Origin: Ahaetulla prasina
Lineage: Eukaryota > Chordata > Lepidosauria > Squamata > Colubridae
Length of the DNA: 64,000 nucleotides
Assembly (NCBI RefSeq): GCF_028640845.1
Contig: NC_080540.1
Coordinates: 264,029,958 to 264,093,957, forward strand
Direction of reading: 5' to 3'
Shown one piece after another: positions 22,642 through 33,593 of this stretch. The position numbers were made by a program, and so were the translations under genes. The number at the start of each line of letters is the position of its first letter. Position 1 is the first letter of the stretch. Below the pieces are notes generated by a model. The model was not told the DNA's origin. It made no database searches and saw only the letters and a program-made list of their open reading frames with translations.

Positions 22642-22816
22642 AGAGGACATAGCATCTGCCATTTTTAAGCAAATATTTTTGAACAATGGCTGCTAAAAGA
22701 GGTCACAAGATTGGATATAGAAAGGATCCCACATTTTTTTAAAAAAGAACACTGTTGATTAGTAAGGGTGATGAATTTTTCAGCTGTAAAAAATTTAAAA
22801 ATGAGTTGTACTGATT

Positions 22817-22819
22817 TAT

Positions 22820-22891
<72 letters not shown>
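22817..22891. repeat. (CTAT)n microsatellite
   Basis: About eighteen tandem CTAT units run up to the 5' edge of the CR1 copy at 22892. Confidence 0.95.
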
Positions 22892-22892
<1 letters not shown>

Positions 22893-23879
22893 TTAGAAAT
22901 GAACAAATCTATTACTAAAAGCCAACATGGGTTTGTTAAGAGCAAATCACGCCAGACAAGCCTAATTGTCTTATTTGACAAAGTGACTAAATTAGTGAAT
23001 CAGGGAAATACCATGGACATACTTTATTTAAATTTCAGTATGATGTTTGACAAAGTAGACTGCAGTCTACTTCTTGGTATGATTGTAAAATGGAATAGAC
23101 AGCATCGCTACCAGATGGATTCATAACTGACTGACCAATCAAACTCAACATATAATCCTCAATAGAACTACATCTGATTGGAGGGAAGCATGCAATGCAG
23201 TATTTCAAGGTTCTGTTTTAGATCTAGTGTTCTTAAACAACTTCAAAAATGATTTAGAAAAGAGGCTAGAAGAAGAACTCAGCAAATTTGCAGACAAAAC
23301 CAAGTTGGGGGAAAATAATCAATACTTTAGAAGATAGACTCAATATATAGAAGGAACTTGACAGTCTTGAACACTGGGCCCTATCCAACAAAATGTAATT
23401 CAATGGTGAGAAAAGTAGTGTCCGACACATAGGCAAGAAAAATCAAATGCACAGGTACAGAATAGGTAGTATCTGGCTCAACAGTAGTAACTATGAGATG
23501 GATCTAGGCATTCTAGTGGACAATCACTTAAGTATGAGGCAGCAGAGTGCTTCAATTGCCAAAAATGCCAATGCAGTCCTAGGCTGCATCAACAGAAGGA
23601 TAGTATCATCACACAAAGTGATTGTACCACTTTATATTGCAATAATACAGTTAGTTTGGAAGCTAAACCACTCGATGAAAGATTGAGGAAATTAGGTATA
23701 TCTAATCTAAATAAGAGAAGGACTACAGGTGACACAATGGCAGCCTTCCAATACTTGAGAGGTTCTCACAGAGAAGAGGGGGTTGACCTATTCTTCAAAA
23801 CACCTGAGGACAGGATAAGAAGCAATGAATGGAAGATTATTAAAGAGAAATCCAATTTAGAATTAAGAAAATAATTCTT
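22892..23879 (+). pseudogene. CR1 reverse transcriptase, first segment of a split copy
   Basis: The plus strand encodes the RT core: QHGFVKSKSRQTSLIVLFDK, a DILYLNFSMMFDKVD block, then KFADKTKLG where the catalytic YADDTKLG motif has lost its second aspartate. Further on come LGCINRRIVSSHKV and FQYLRGSHREEGVDLF, with KSNLELRK at 23870. Several stops and frameshifts interrupt it. The frame resumes 3.07 kb downstream at 26968 after an L1-like insertion. Confidence 0.8.
23865..23879. repeat. Target-site duplication, 15 bp (left)
   Basis: AAGAAAATAATTCTT is repeated exactly at 26953-26967. The two copies bracket the inserted 3.07-kb element. Confidence 0.9.
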
Positions 23880-24401
23880 TTTTTAAAATTGGATTTTTAT
23901 TTTTAAAGATACATCAATATGAACAGTGTGGCCTCTGCGTATAATTCATTTTGATACAAACAACAACAACAATAATGACGATGATGATGATGATAGTTGT
24001 TACATTAATCGAACTTATACAATCCTACTATTGATATACACGTTTGTTTAGAGTAATTCAATATTTCAATGTTCCATTTTAATGGCAATGATATTAAGCG
24101 TACATACTAATACCATCTTTCAACCTCTAATCTTTCCAACTAATTATTACTTATATTCTATTATATAAAAATTATATCTGCTAATATTCCCCCTATTTCT
24201 TACTTCTACCTCTATTTTAGCTTTTAGTCAGGCCACCATTACTAATCCTAATGTTAATAGTCCTTCATTATTAAGACATAGTCCTTCATTAGTCCTTCAT
24301 AGTCCTTCATTATTAAGACATAGTCCTTCATTATTTGGTTATTCAAATACGCCATTCTAGTACCAATCATCCTATTATTTTAACATACCTAATAATACCA
24401 T

Positions 24402-24753
24402 AGTGGATGCAGTGGCTCAGTGGCTAAGATGCGGAGCTTCTCAATCAAAAGGTAGGGAGTTCAGTGGTTCGAATCCCTAGTGCCGTGTAATGGGGTGAGC
24501 TCCTGTTACTTGTCCCAGCTTCTGCCAACCTAGCAGCTCGAAAGCACGTTAAAAAATACAAGTAGAAAAATAGGGACCACTTTTGGTGGGAAGGCAACAG
24601 CATTCCATGTGCCTTTGGCACTTAGTCATGCTGGCCACATGACCATAGAGACGTCTTCGGACAGCAGTGCTGTTCGGCTTTGAAATGGAGATGAGTACCG
24701 CCCCCTAGAGTTGGGCACGACTAGCACATATGTGCGAGGGAAATCTTTATCTT
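24402..24753 (+). mobile_element. Sauria-type SINE, full length
   Basis: The tRNA-derived head shows an A box (GTGGCTCAGTGGCTAAGATG, 24412-24431) and a B box (GGTTCGAATCC at about 24465-24475). The body (CATGCTGGCCACATGACC) and the BovB-like tail (CCCCCTAGAGTTGGGCACGA) follow, ending in TTTATCTT. A 12-bp duplication TAATAATACCAT flanks it (24390-24401 and 24754-24765). It lies inside the L1-like insertion, so it is younger than that element. The family is restricted to squamates. Confidence 0.92.
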
Positions 24754-24897
24754 TAATAATACCATCTTTCAACCTTCAATCTTTCCATCTAACTATTGCT
24801 TTATATAAAGGTGTGTATTCTTATTTCTACCTCTATTCTAGTTTTTAATAAGTCCATCATTATATTAGAAAAAAAGGAAAAAAGAAATAATTCTTTT

Positions 24898-25450
24898 CTA
24901 TCCATCATTTCTTGCCCGTTTTAATACTTCAATTCTTATTTGTTTTTTAGCTTGCCTCCCATACTCTTTTCTTGGATCTTTGTTTCTACCAGTATTTGTG
25001 TCTTCACTGTTCAGTCTGAATGTTTCTCCCATCTCTATCCTCCTAAGCTGCCAGGTCTTCAGAGTGTTCACCCAAACCCCTTTCTCTCTTTCAAAAGTAT
25101 CTTCCAAGTTATCGGGTTTCATTTTTAAATCTGTTAAAGTACTTTTACTTTGGTTTATTTCATTGGTCATTATTATCTTTATCGTCTTCTCCTTCTCATA
25201 ATCTTGCTTTACTTGCTGGTTTGTCTGTTCTATCTTTTCCTCCATACTTTCTGCTGTCTCCTCTCTTTCTTGAACTCTTTAATCTTCATTCATTATTAGT
25301 TGTAGGATATCTTCTATTTTCCCATTTATGCCTTGCAATAGGCTCATGTCTCTGTGATTCTTTGTCATAGTATCCCTAATGGAACACAACGCCATTTCTT
25401 TTGAAATCTCACTCATTTCCCCTGATGGAGCATCTTGTCTTATTTTAGTA
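24898..25450 (-). pseudogene. L1 ORF1-like coiled-coil remnant
   Basis: The open stretch 25245-24898 is rich in E, K, Q, T and N with heptad-like spacing (MEEKIEQTNQQVKQDYEKEK and following). It is preceded in the same strand by a MSEISKEMAL...KIEDILQLI region separated by a stop. This matches the character of an L1 ORF1 coiled coil. The RRM and C-terminal domains of ORF1p are not recognisable. Non-functional as written. Confidence 0.5.
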
Positions 25451-25949
25451 AGTCCCACTCTTACTCAATAGTCCAAAAACAATGTATTCAAGTCCAATGT
25501 TGCTACTCAGAAAATTCAATAATCATAATCCTTTACATCTCTGGATTATTAATCAGTTCCATTTAAGTAATCCAGGAAGCTTCCACAAACCAAAAGTCAC
25601 TTTACTTTACTTAAGAGTCTTCCTTATTCTCACAACAGAGTATCCAGTAATCATAAAGTAGATAGTTTTAGAACAGTAAGTATCACCACAGTTCTCCAGA
25701 TGAATGTTGTTTATTTCTTTTATCAGGAATTTTCCTAGGCTTGTAGGGGTATGGTATATTTTCCATTCACCAGTAGATGGCCCTCAGCTTAGGTTTAGTG
25801 TTCTTTCAAGTCTGATAAATTGATTAATCCAATTTTAGTTCGATTTATGAAAGCAAAGTTTGCTATTCAAGTAGATAGTTCCAGCATTTTATGTTGTTTC
25901 TGAAACAACATCTACCCAGTTAAAAAATCAAATTTTCTATGTTTTAAAA

Positions 25950-26507
25950 CAGTGGTAGTCAACCTGGTCCCTACCGCCCACTAGTGGGCATTCCAGCTTT
26001 CATGGTGGGTGGTAGGAGTTTTGTCCAATACTGAAGCACTTTTCTTTTTTTTAATTTAATTGACTTTTAAAAATTTTTTCATAGCATTATTTAAAAACAT
26101 TTTCATTAGGTTTTCATAAAATTCCCTGTGACAATTTAAATTTCTGAAAATATACTATTTGTATTGCCCGCGCATAAGTTTAGTTCACGTTATGTAAGTG
26201 AAACTAAATGTTTCATTATAGTGTGACCACAAACAAAACAGCCTCATCCCAGAATAGCTCACGCATCTCCCCCCACACCATCCAGCTGTAACAGACAAGC
26301 AGAACTGGTAGCCGGTGCCCCCCCAAACCCAATCCACGATGTGCGAGAGGCATGCGCAGACGATGATACACGTGCATGACTGTGGAACCAGTGGACGGTT
26401 AGAAATTTTTACCACTAACAGAGATACAAAAGTGGGTGGTAGGTATAAAAATTGAATAAAATAAAAATAAATAAATAAATAAATAAATAAAAGGTTGACT
26501 ACCCCTG
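25950..26507. mobile_element. hAT-type MITE, 558 bp, with perfect 8-bp target duplication
   Basis: The ends CAGTGGTAGTCAACC (25950) and GGTTGACTACCCCTG (ending 26507) are inverted repeats, and TTTTAAAA flanks both sides (25942-25949, 26508-26515). There is no coding sequence; the 76-codon minus frame has no transposase features. An AAATA array sits near the 3' end. Confidence 0.9.
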
Positions 26508-26967
26508 TTTTAAAAGGTCTTTAGCTTTTTTCCCCTTAGTTCCTTTCTTTCAGGTCTAGGATTTTGCTCTCTATGGTTGTTTGCTGCTTTAAGAAATAGT
26601 TCTAAGAGTCTCTTTTCCTGGACTGTCCTCTTTTTTTTTTCTTTTAAGGTTAGGGTCTAAATAAAAAAGGAACCTTCTCACCCAGCTTCAGTCACTCTTC
26701 ATCTATACCCCTCCTAGACATTTCTTTGTTGCCTCGGCTGTCCCAGCTTCATGGCATGACTCTTCTCCTTGTCATGAATGAGAGGGAAGAAGCCCTGGGT
26801 CAGGCAGGAGAGTTGCTGCTCTCTAAGACCTGCAGGGGACCCCTCTTTTCTTCACCATCTCTACAGGGTGTCTTTAGCTCCTTTCGGAGCCCTCCAACAG
26901 GGAGAACCCACTCCTCAGGTCCGATCTTGCCATGATGTCAGCCGGAAGTCTCAAGAAAATAATTCTT

Positions 26968-27079
26968 GATAATAAGAACAATTATCTTTGGAATGGCTTG
27001 TCACTAAAAGTTGTGGGTGCTGCATCATTGGAGGTTTTCAAGAAGAGATTGGCCAACCATTTGTCCAGAATGGTAGTGC
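26968..27079 (+). pseudogene. CR1 reverse transcriptase, second segment of the split copy
   Basis: After the L1-like insertion the CR1 C-terminus resumes (NNNYLWNGLSLKVVGAAS, then VFKKRLANHLS). It is broken again at about 27080 by a hAT-like element. The CR1 3' end then appears in pieces at 27437-27469 and 28147-28200. Confidence 0.75.
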
Positions 27080-27436
27080 CATGATGGTGAACCTATGGCA
27101 CACGTGCCAGAGGTAGCACACAGAGCCCTCTCTGCTGGCACATGAGCCATTGTTCCAGGTCAGACCTCCATGGTGTTTCTTTCGTGAGCTTCTGCAAATG
27201 ACGAAACTGAAACTGATGAAAGAAAAAGATCTTACCTCTTGCCATCCTGCCAGTGTTGGGATGCCCCGCCTCCTGCAGGCCAGTTGGTGCTTGGGTCTCT
27301 GCTGCACATGCACACATGTGCACATCTGCGCATGTGCATGCATGCATACATTCACACATATCCGTGCGCACCTTCCAGTTTGGGCATGTGTGCACACGCA
27401 GTTTGGGTACTCAGGGTCTAAAAGGTTTGCCATCAC
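27080..27436. mobile_element. hAT-like non-autonomous element (ATGATGGTGAACC...GGTTTGCCATCAC ends)
   Basis: It opens with CATGATGGTGAACCTATGGC and closes with GGTTTGCCATCAC, the inverted-repeat ends shared with 27470-28146. No clear target duplication was found. The interior contains alternating purine-pyrimidine TGCACATG-type sequence. Confidence 0.7.
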
Positions 27437-27469
27437 TCCCTCCTGCTCGAACAGGGAATTGGACTAGAA

Positions 27470-28146
27470 CATTGATGGCTAACCTTTTTGTCCTTGCGTG
27501 CCAGGATGGGGGGGGGAAGGTTCACGCGCATGCCCATACCCATAATTCTATGTGCCCCACCCTGCGCATGTGCACACAACCCCCGTCTCCCCCCATTTCT
27601 GGCACATGATGGCCTGGTAGGCCCATTTTTCTTTCTTAGCTGGCTCCAGATCCTCTCTATGCATTTGGGGAGAGCAAAAACAGTCTTCCCCACCCCCTCG
27701 GAGGCCCTCCGGAGGCCCAAAATGGCCCGTTTCCCAACTTCTGGTTGGACAGGAAGTGACATTTTTTGCTGTCCCCAGCCTCCAGAGCCTTTCTAGGAGT
27801 TTCTGGAGGCTGGGGACAGCAAAAAAGTCACTTCCTGTCCACCTGAAAGTTGGGAAACAGGCCATTTTGGGCCTCCAGAGGGCCTGGGGAAAGCTGTTTT
27901 CGCCCTCCCTAGATGCATAGAGAGGATCTGGAGCCAGGTGAGAAAGAAAAACAGGCCCTCCCCACCCACCACAGGCCCTCCAGAGGCAGGAAACAGCCTG
28001 TTTTCCTACTTCTGGTGGGCCCAGAAGGCCCAAATATTAGCTGGCTGGCATGCGCATGCGCACCGGAGCTGAGCTGAGCTGGCATGCCCACTGATATGGC
28101 TACATGTGCCACCTGTGGCACGCGTGCCATAGGTTCGCCATCATGG
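27470..28146. mobile_element. hAT-like foldback element, 677 bp
   Basis: It starts CATTGATGGCTAACC and ends GGTTCGCCATCATGG. The flanks GACTAGAA (27462-27469) and GACTTGAA (28147-28154) match at 7 of 8 bases. The middle (27614-27960) is a long palindrome with arms of about 160-170 bases meeting near 27795; GGAGGCTGGGGACAGCAAAA on one arm pairs with the complement on the other. It lies inside a CR1 3' end. Confidence 0.8.
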
Positions 28147-28200
28147 GACTTGAAGATTTCTAAGTGTCTTCAAACTCTGTTAGTCTATGATTCTACAATT
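28147..28200 (+). mobile_element. CR1 3' terminal piece
   Basis: GACTTGAAGATTTC...CAAACTCTGTTAGTCTATGATTCTA is the end of the CR1 copy begun at 22892, resumed after the foldback element. Confidence 0.65.
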
Positions 28201-28879
28201 TCAGGGAAACTGTTTTTTTCAAAACTTGCTCCATAAAATACAGCTTTTATTATTAACAAATTACTTCCTTACCCCATTCAAGTAATAGGAGATAAGGTTG
28301 CCTTTACTGAATTGAATTTGTTTTCAACATAAGCTATGATATTTGGGAGGTAAGAAATAGTTTCCATCAATACTTGGCTCCTCTGCTGGAGACTACTCTG
28401 TGCCTAAGTTATGGGATCATAATAGACTTTACTGGGATTTCAGTGATCAGATGCCTCAGTCTCGCTGATTGGGGTTTCAAAATCAAATGAATTTTGGATA
28501 TACTTTTGGTAACTCAACATATTTTCACAAACTATTTGATCTTTGTCTGTGCATATCTGCTTTGAATCAGGTGGTTTTTATATGACCATAAATACGTATC
28601 CCTCTTTTGCCATGTACAGACCAATTTGCTATCTAGCTTCTTGATTATGGCACCTTCAATTTAATTATATTGCAATAAAAACCACTTCTGAAAGACATAA
28701 AAAGATGGGCGTTGGTGGAGGGTATGGCTCACATTGCTTCTAATTGATTGTGAACTAGCTAAGCAAAAAATAGCCAGGTAGTAGGAACTTAAGTTTTCCT
28801 AAATCAAACTTGTCCCTACACATGAATATGTAGAAGTGAGTTCAATTTAATTTAATCCAAAATAAATTTATGAATTAAC
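28201..28879. other. Unrecognised DNA
   Basis: No gene or repeat family was recognised. Confidence 0.5.
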
Positions 28880-30847
28880 CTTCCCTAATCTTCCTTCAGG
28901 TAAGTAGAATCACCAAAAGTAAACCAGGCTGGACGGGAGTGATAGGATTTGGAAATCACTACGTTGGTGATGACTATTTTAGAGGCCTGTTGAAAGTCTG
29001 AACAACTGAAACAGAGTTCAAAGTAGTCCTGTTTAAATCTGCTTGCAGTCCTTTCCCCTGTATCTCCACAACCCATGTTAGCCCAACTAATTTTATAGAA
29101 GGCATTGCAGAGGGTATTGGAAAGAGGGTATTGCTTTCATTTTCTGAGATCTCAGAATGTGCTTTGCATTACCGAGACAAATCTGGCACAGGTCCTTCAA
29201 CTTTTATAAAGTCCTTCACCTATATTATGATCGTTTCTTTTGGCTACCAAGTAGCAGAACCGCAGAAGTTGTGGGATTTGCCCGAAGGCAAACAATTCTC
29301 CTTTTTGAAGCGACCGTTTGGCCAGTCGGAGACTCTAGAAGAGAGTCCCAAAGACTGTCTCCCTCGCCAACCCCCATTTGCAGCAGATTCAAATCGCGGC
29401 GGTTCTTAACGTGCTTCGAAGACCAAAGCAGCTGGTTGTTGAATAGAACAATCGCCGGGCGGTAAGTAAAAGTTGGGGCGCCCTAAATGCGCCCAGTATG
29501 GCAGCGCGCGCTGGGCGCAGTCTTGACGCTGAACTTCAGGACTTCTGGAGGTGACAGCAACTTGCCTGACAGGCTGGAATCAGAGGGTGCGAAACTCGAT
29601 ATCTCGGGGAGCCTTTGCAATGTCGCAGGCTAAAAACAGGTGGCCATGCGCTAAGACTAGGGGACGGGGTGCACTTTTGGTCCTGTCTAAGAATGTCTCC
29701 TGAACTCCAGAAAAAAAAACAATCGGCGAGCAATCGGCGTGAAAATAGCTCTGACTGGAAGGTAACCATATATGCCTTCTTTGCCTTCAATTAATTGCCT
29801 TCCATTTCCCGCTGTTAATTCATACATATATACCCTTCATGTCTTGGCAGAGAAACTGGCGCACAGGCATCATTTTGTATGAAGTAATATACCTAATCCT
29901 TCAGTTCATCATAGTGCACAACTCTGAGTTTTAACTTGCGAGCAACTACGAACACGGTGGCGTTGCTCATGTTCTCTTCAGTTTTCCGAAAGTTCCACTA
30001 AGATCCATAGGAATTATTTACTCAGTCGAAGGTGGCGGAGAGACGCTATGATTGACCTTAGCTTGAAGCCCGGCTTTTCAGACACCCCCCCTTCTTTTTG
30101 AAGAAATGCTTAGGACTCCGTTATCACTAATAGCAATTAAGCCATTTATTAATTAATGGGGAAGGGGGGTGGTATACAGATTTTTGCAGATATAAATGAA
30201 CAAATACTCTACCAGGATACACACCCCTTTTCCTTGCTAGACAAATAACGAACGGTAATAACTGAGTTATCCATGATTTATTATTTTCGGGGGGGGGAGT
30301 TATCAAACATTTTTTAAACAATTCGTTTGATAAAGCTATTTTATTTACTAAACATACATAAAAATATTCATATCTTTGTTTATCTCAATTCGGCCGGCTG
30401 CCTACAAGAGATGGTTTTTAAAAAAGTAAGGGGTGGGGGGAGAGAAAGATAATAAGAAACACTATTTGAGACTTTAATTTCCTCTTCCCGTTCAAACTAT
30501 AGTCATAGATTTTTTTCAAGTTGAAAAGGTTTTTTTTAAAAAAAAAATCTGAATTGATGTGACCATGACTTAAGTAAGTGTCCCGTCATTCTAATTACAT
30601 CAGGCTCGAACTAGAAATTCTATCTAGGGATACAGCTGGGATCTCTCGTTTTCACAGAAAACGCTTTGCTATGAGGCGAAGCTTCTTGGTAAGTACATGC
30701 TTGCCTCCGAATCGGCCTGACACCAAAAGTTGCACTTGTGTGGGACTAATAGCCAGAGAAATTAATGGGATTTACTGCCGTACAGGCATGACTAAAATCT
30801 GGCACTGTGTCGGCTCCCTTTGAAACCAGCTCCCTTTTAAACTTCGT

Positions 30848-30884
30848 TGACGTCAGGCTGCTGGTCTTCAAATAGTTTCGCGCC
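30848..30884. promoter_or_regulatory. CRE (TGACGTCA) and E2F-type (TTTCGCGCC) site pair
   Basis: A perfect palindromic cAMP-response element at 30848-30855 lies 20 bases before TTTCGCGCC (30876-30884). A second GTTTCGCCC follows at 30887-30895. An ATGAAG|GTATTT arrangement follows at 30900, which could be a first-exon donor. Function is inferred from motif matches only. Confidence 0.4.
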
Positions 30885-32504
30885 AAGTTTCGCCCAAGAT
30901 GAAGGTATTTACTTCACAGGAGCCACCATTTAATTTGATTCGATTGAACTGGGCAGTTTTCGGCCGTCTTCTCTTAATACAGAATGAAAACATGTATTCT
31001 TTTGGTGATAATTAATAAAAAGATAAGATTAACTTAAAAATAAGTTGGAAATACAACTTATACACAATAAGGGTAAATCAAGTCCAAACCAAGTTCTTGC
31101 CTGTTCCATTCATTTCAATTGGGAAAAAGTAAGCAGAGACTAAAACGCTTCATTAAAACCGGCTGGACTTCAAAGGACTCCATTTTGACTGGGTCGTTGC
31201 CCATTTCGATAACATGTTCACTATTCCTTCGTAATAAGTGGTCTCTTTTCTTCACCTCAGGGTCTAAAGGGAACTACTTAGATGGCTTGGTTGCGGGCGG
31301 GTTTTTTTTTTTTTTGTTTGTTTTTTACAGCAAGTCTAACGCTTAATGTCTGAAGCGGGACAACCACCACGTCAGGGCGCGCCTATTCCCAAGTCCCATT
31401 AAGTGCGGTGAAAAGTTTGACATTAAATAAGTTTCGGATCTCCGCCTGAGTTGAAATTTACACCCATTAGGCTCAGTAGGAGTCCCCGTAGACAGTCCTC
31501 TTGGAGTGCCGAGTGTGTGAGTAAACAGAAAGCCGAACAAAAGCAGGGTTTGCAAAGGTTCGACAACAACGAGACGGTCCACGGAACTATTAAGAATGTG
31601 ACGCTTTCGCTCTGCACGCAGACACCTCAGGCGTTCCCAAGAGCAGGCGGCTGATCAGAGGCGTCGGTTTGCTGTGAGCAAACAAAACGAGTCCCCCGGG
31701 AAAAGAAGAACGCCGAGATTGGCGCCTCCCGCTTTCCCCCCCTCAGTCTCTACCCATCCTCGAGAAGTAGACAGTTCCATGGAAAAGGGCGATTTATTTT
31801 CCTAAATCTCCTCCGAACGTTATCGTCCATCAAAAGCAGAAAGAAACCCAACGGTAAAACCAGCTCGATCCACAAAGGCTGGTCTTTTTTAAAACGTTTG
31901 GCAAGTTTGGGCGCATTCAGTGGGAGCCCTTACTCAAGCGGGCATAAACATTGATCCTGAGGTCGTCGAGATCTTAAAGCCCATTTTTTTACCCTTGCTG
32001 ACTTTTCACCTTCGCCATACACCCTTCCCGCCACCCCCGCTTTTCTATCGTCCATGCCAACGCATTAAAATCAAATCAATTAACAAGAGACTTTCCCAGC
32101 ACTGCCTTATAGGCGAAATCTTGGATGACCGTCAGTGCATCTGATGAGGCATCTTTCTTATCTGTAAAAGCTGATGACCCTGAAATCTAAACTATATACT
32201 GTATGAGACGTAGGCATGTATGTCAGGACACATTAAGCGGCTGACCTTCTGAACTAAAAGGTCTCTGAGAGATGTTTTTTTGCCTACCGTCAAGCGATTG
32301 CACTTTACGCTTGAATGTCAAGTACGTTCAACTAATTGCAAAGGGTGCTCATACTTAATTCACTACCGAAATCAATGGAACTTGAAAATGTTAAGCAGTG
32401 GTTGGATCTCGCCTTGTCTGATCCAATCCTAACTCCCACGCGGGCTTACTCAATCTTCACACCATTAAATTTAACGGGGCCTCACTTCCAAGCAAGTAAC
32501 TACT

Positions 32505-32615
32505 CTACCCAATGAAGAACATGGGGTGAGGTCAATAGTAGACAGTTTTTGGTTAAAGCTTTGGGGATTTTGAGAAGAGACCACAGAGTCAGGTAGTGTG
32601 TTCCAAGCATTAATA
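32505..32615 (-). mobile_element. Non-LTR 3' fragment (same family as 3270-3537 and 42616-43186)
   Basis: GGGGTGAGGTCAATAGTAGA and AGAGACCACAGAGTCAGGTA are shared with 42826-42900 in the same order. Confidence 0.7.
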
Positions 32616-33419
32616 ATGACAAGATCTAGCTTTATGATGCCCTCCTAATGTAATTTCCTGAAAAATAAGATACTTGAGGCGACCGCTCATTCTTTTTTTT
32701 GGGGGGGGGTAGTTATTTCAGGGTTTTTTTTTTCGTGTTAATTGATATAGACCCTTCTCCATCCTTAACTGTGACCAAAAAGCTTGGGCGTATTGTCTGC
32801 CTAGGATCTATCGGTGTGCTAACGTAAAAAGACCGCAATGGCCGACCGCACATTGAACCAAAGTTGATGCAGTCTGGGAACTATTTTGACTTTTAATAAC
32901 TCGTTAGATACGTCTAACGCTGCATCGCAAACGGACAGGCTACAGCCGCCTCCTCTCTCAGCATGTCATGCCTGCCGCTGGAACTCTGCGCATGCCCGTT
33001 GAGCCGCCAGCAGTAGCTGTTTTGCCAGGGTGGCTGCGGATTCGCCTCCCCTCGCCACCAGCCAGGGCAGCTCTGACGCCGCGCGCCTGATTTGCTGCTT
33101 CGGTCGATGGGAAACGATCCGCGCTACTTTGTGATCCACCCTTTCCCTGCGCGTGCTCACACACGCACGCGCTTTCCAGCAAGGTGAAGGTGGTCCGCCA
33201 GCTCTCTCTTTCCCCCCCCTTCTTTAATTAACATTTTCTCTAGGAGGGGAAATTCGGAGAGGCGAAGGCGGGGAAAGGACAACAAAATTGGGGCACCGCA
33301 CCCCCTAGCGGCGTAGGCGAACAGTGCTCGGTTTGTCGCTTTTTTGTGCAGGGGGTGGGGAACGCCCCTTCAAAGCGAAGGCAGACCGGAGATCTTGCCG
33401 GCACGCCCTCCCATCAGCT

Positions 33420-33475
33420 AACCAATAATGAGGGAGGATGCACGTTAATTCATGAGTAATTGCGTGCACCTGACG
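33420..33475. promoter_or_regulatory. Cluster of CCAAT, homeodomain-type and E-box motifs
   Basis: AACCAATAATGAGG at 33420, TTAATTCATGAGTAATTG at 33445-33462 (two TAAT-type cores) and CACCTG at 33467-33472 are packed in about 55 bases of CpG-rich unique DNA. Confidence 0.3.
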
Positions 33476-33561
33476 CTTGGCTCCTGCTTTTGTCCCCGAT
33501 GAATCTGCCTTAAGGGCAGGCATTTGCGTTGGCTCTCGTGCAAATGTTCCGTAAACCCCTT

Positions 33562-33562
33562 T

Positions 33563-33593
<31 letters not shown>
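33562..33593. repeat. (TGCC)n microsatellite
   Basis: Seven or so CTGC/TGCC units in tandem. Confidence 0.9.

Larger units (their letters stand above)
23880..26952 (-). mobile_element. L1-like non-LTR element, minus strand, lacking a recognisable ORF2
   Basis: The insert is bounded by a perfect 15-bp duplication. Its left edge is T-rich, a poly(A) tail read in reverse, and its right edge GATGTCAGCCGGAAGTC corresponds to an L1-style 5' end on the minus strand. Between them lies an ORF1-like remnant (24898-25450) but no reverse transcriptase. At 3.07 kb minus about 0.9 kb of nested repeats (SINE at 24402-24753, hAT at 25950-26507) it is about 2.16 kb. This is too short for full L1, so it is either internally deleted or a HAL1-like ('half-L1') element. 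Confidence 0.7.

Noticed and set aside
24412..24480. Possible tRNA gene (A and B boxes)
   Set aside because: The sequence continues into a Sauria SINE body and tail with target duplications and has no tRNA cloverleaf 3' half, so it is a SINE promoter.
27038..28130. Several 100-160-codon frames on both strands
   Set aside because: All fall within hAT-like repeats and their palindrome; the frames mirror each other across the inverted repeat.
29131..29465. Two overlapping about 100-codon frames in the CpG-rich block
   Set aside because: No recognised domain, no convincing splice sites and overlapping frames; GC-rich DNA yields long frames by chance.
33562..33593. CRISPR-like short repeats
   Set aside because: It is a simple TGCC microsatellite without spacers in a vertebrate genome.
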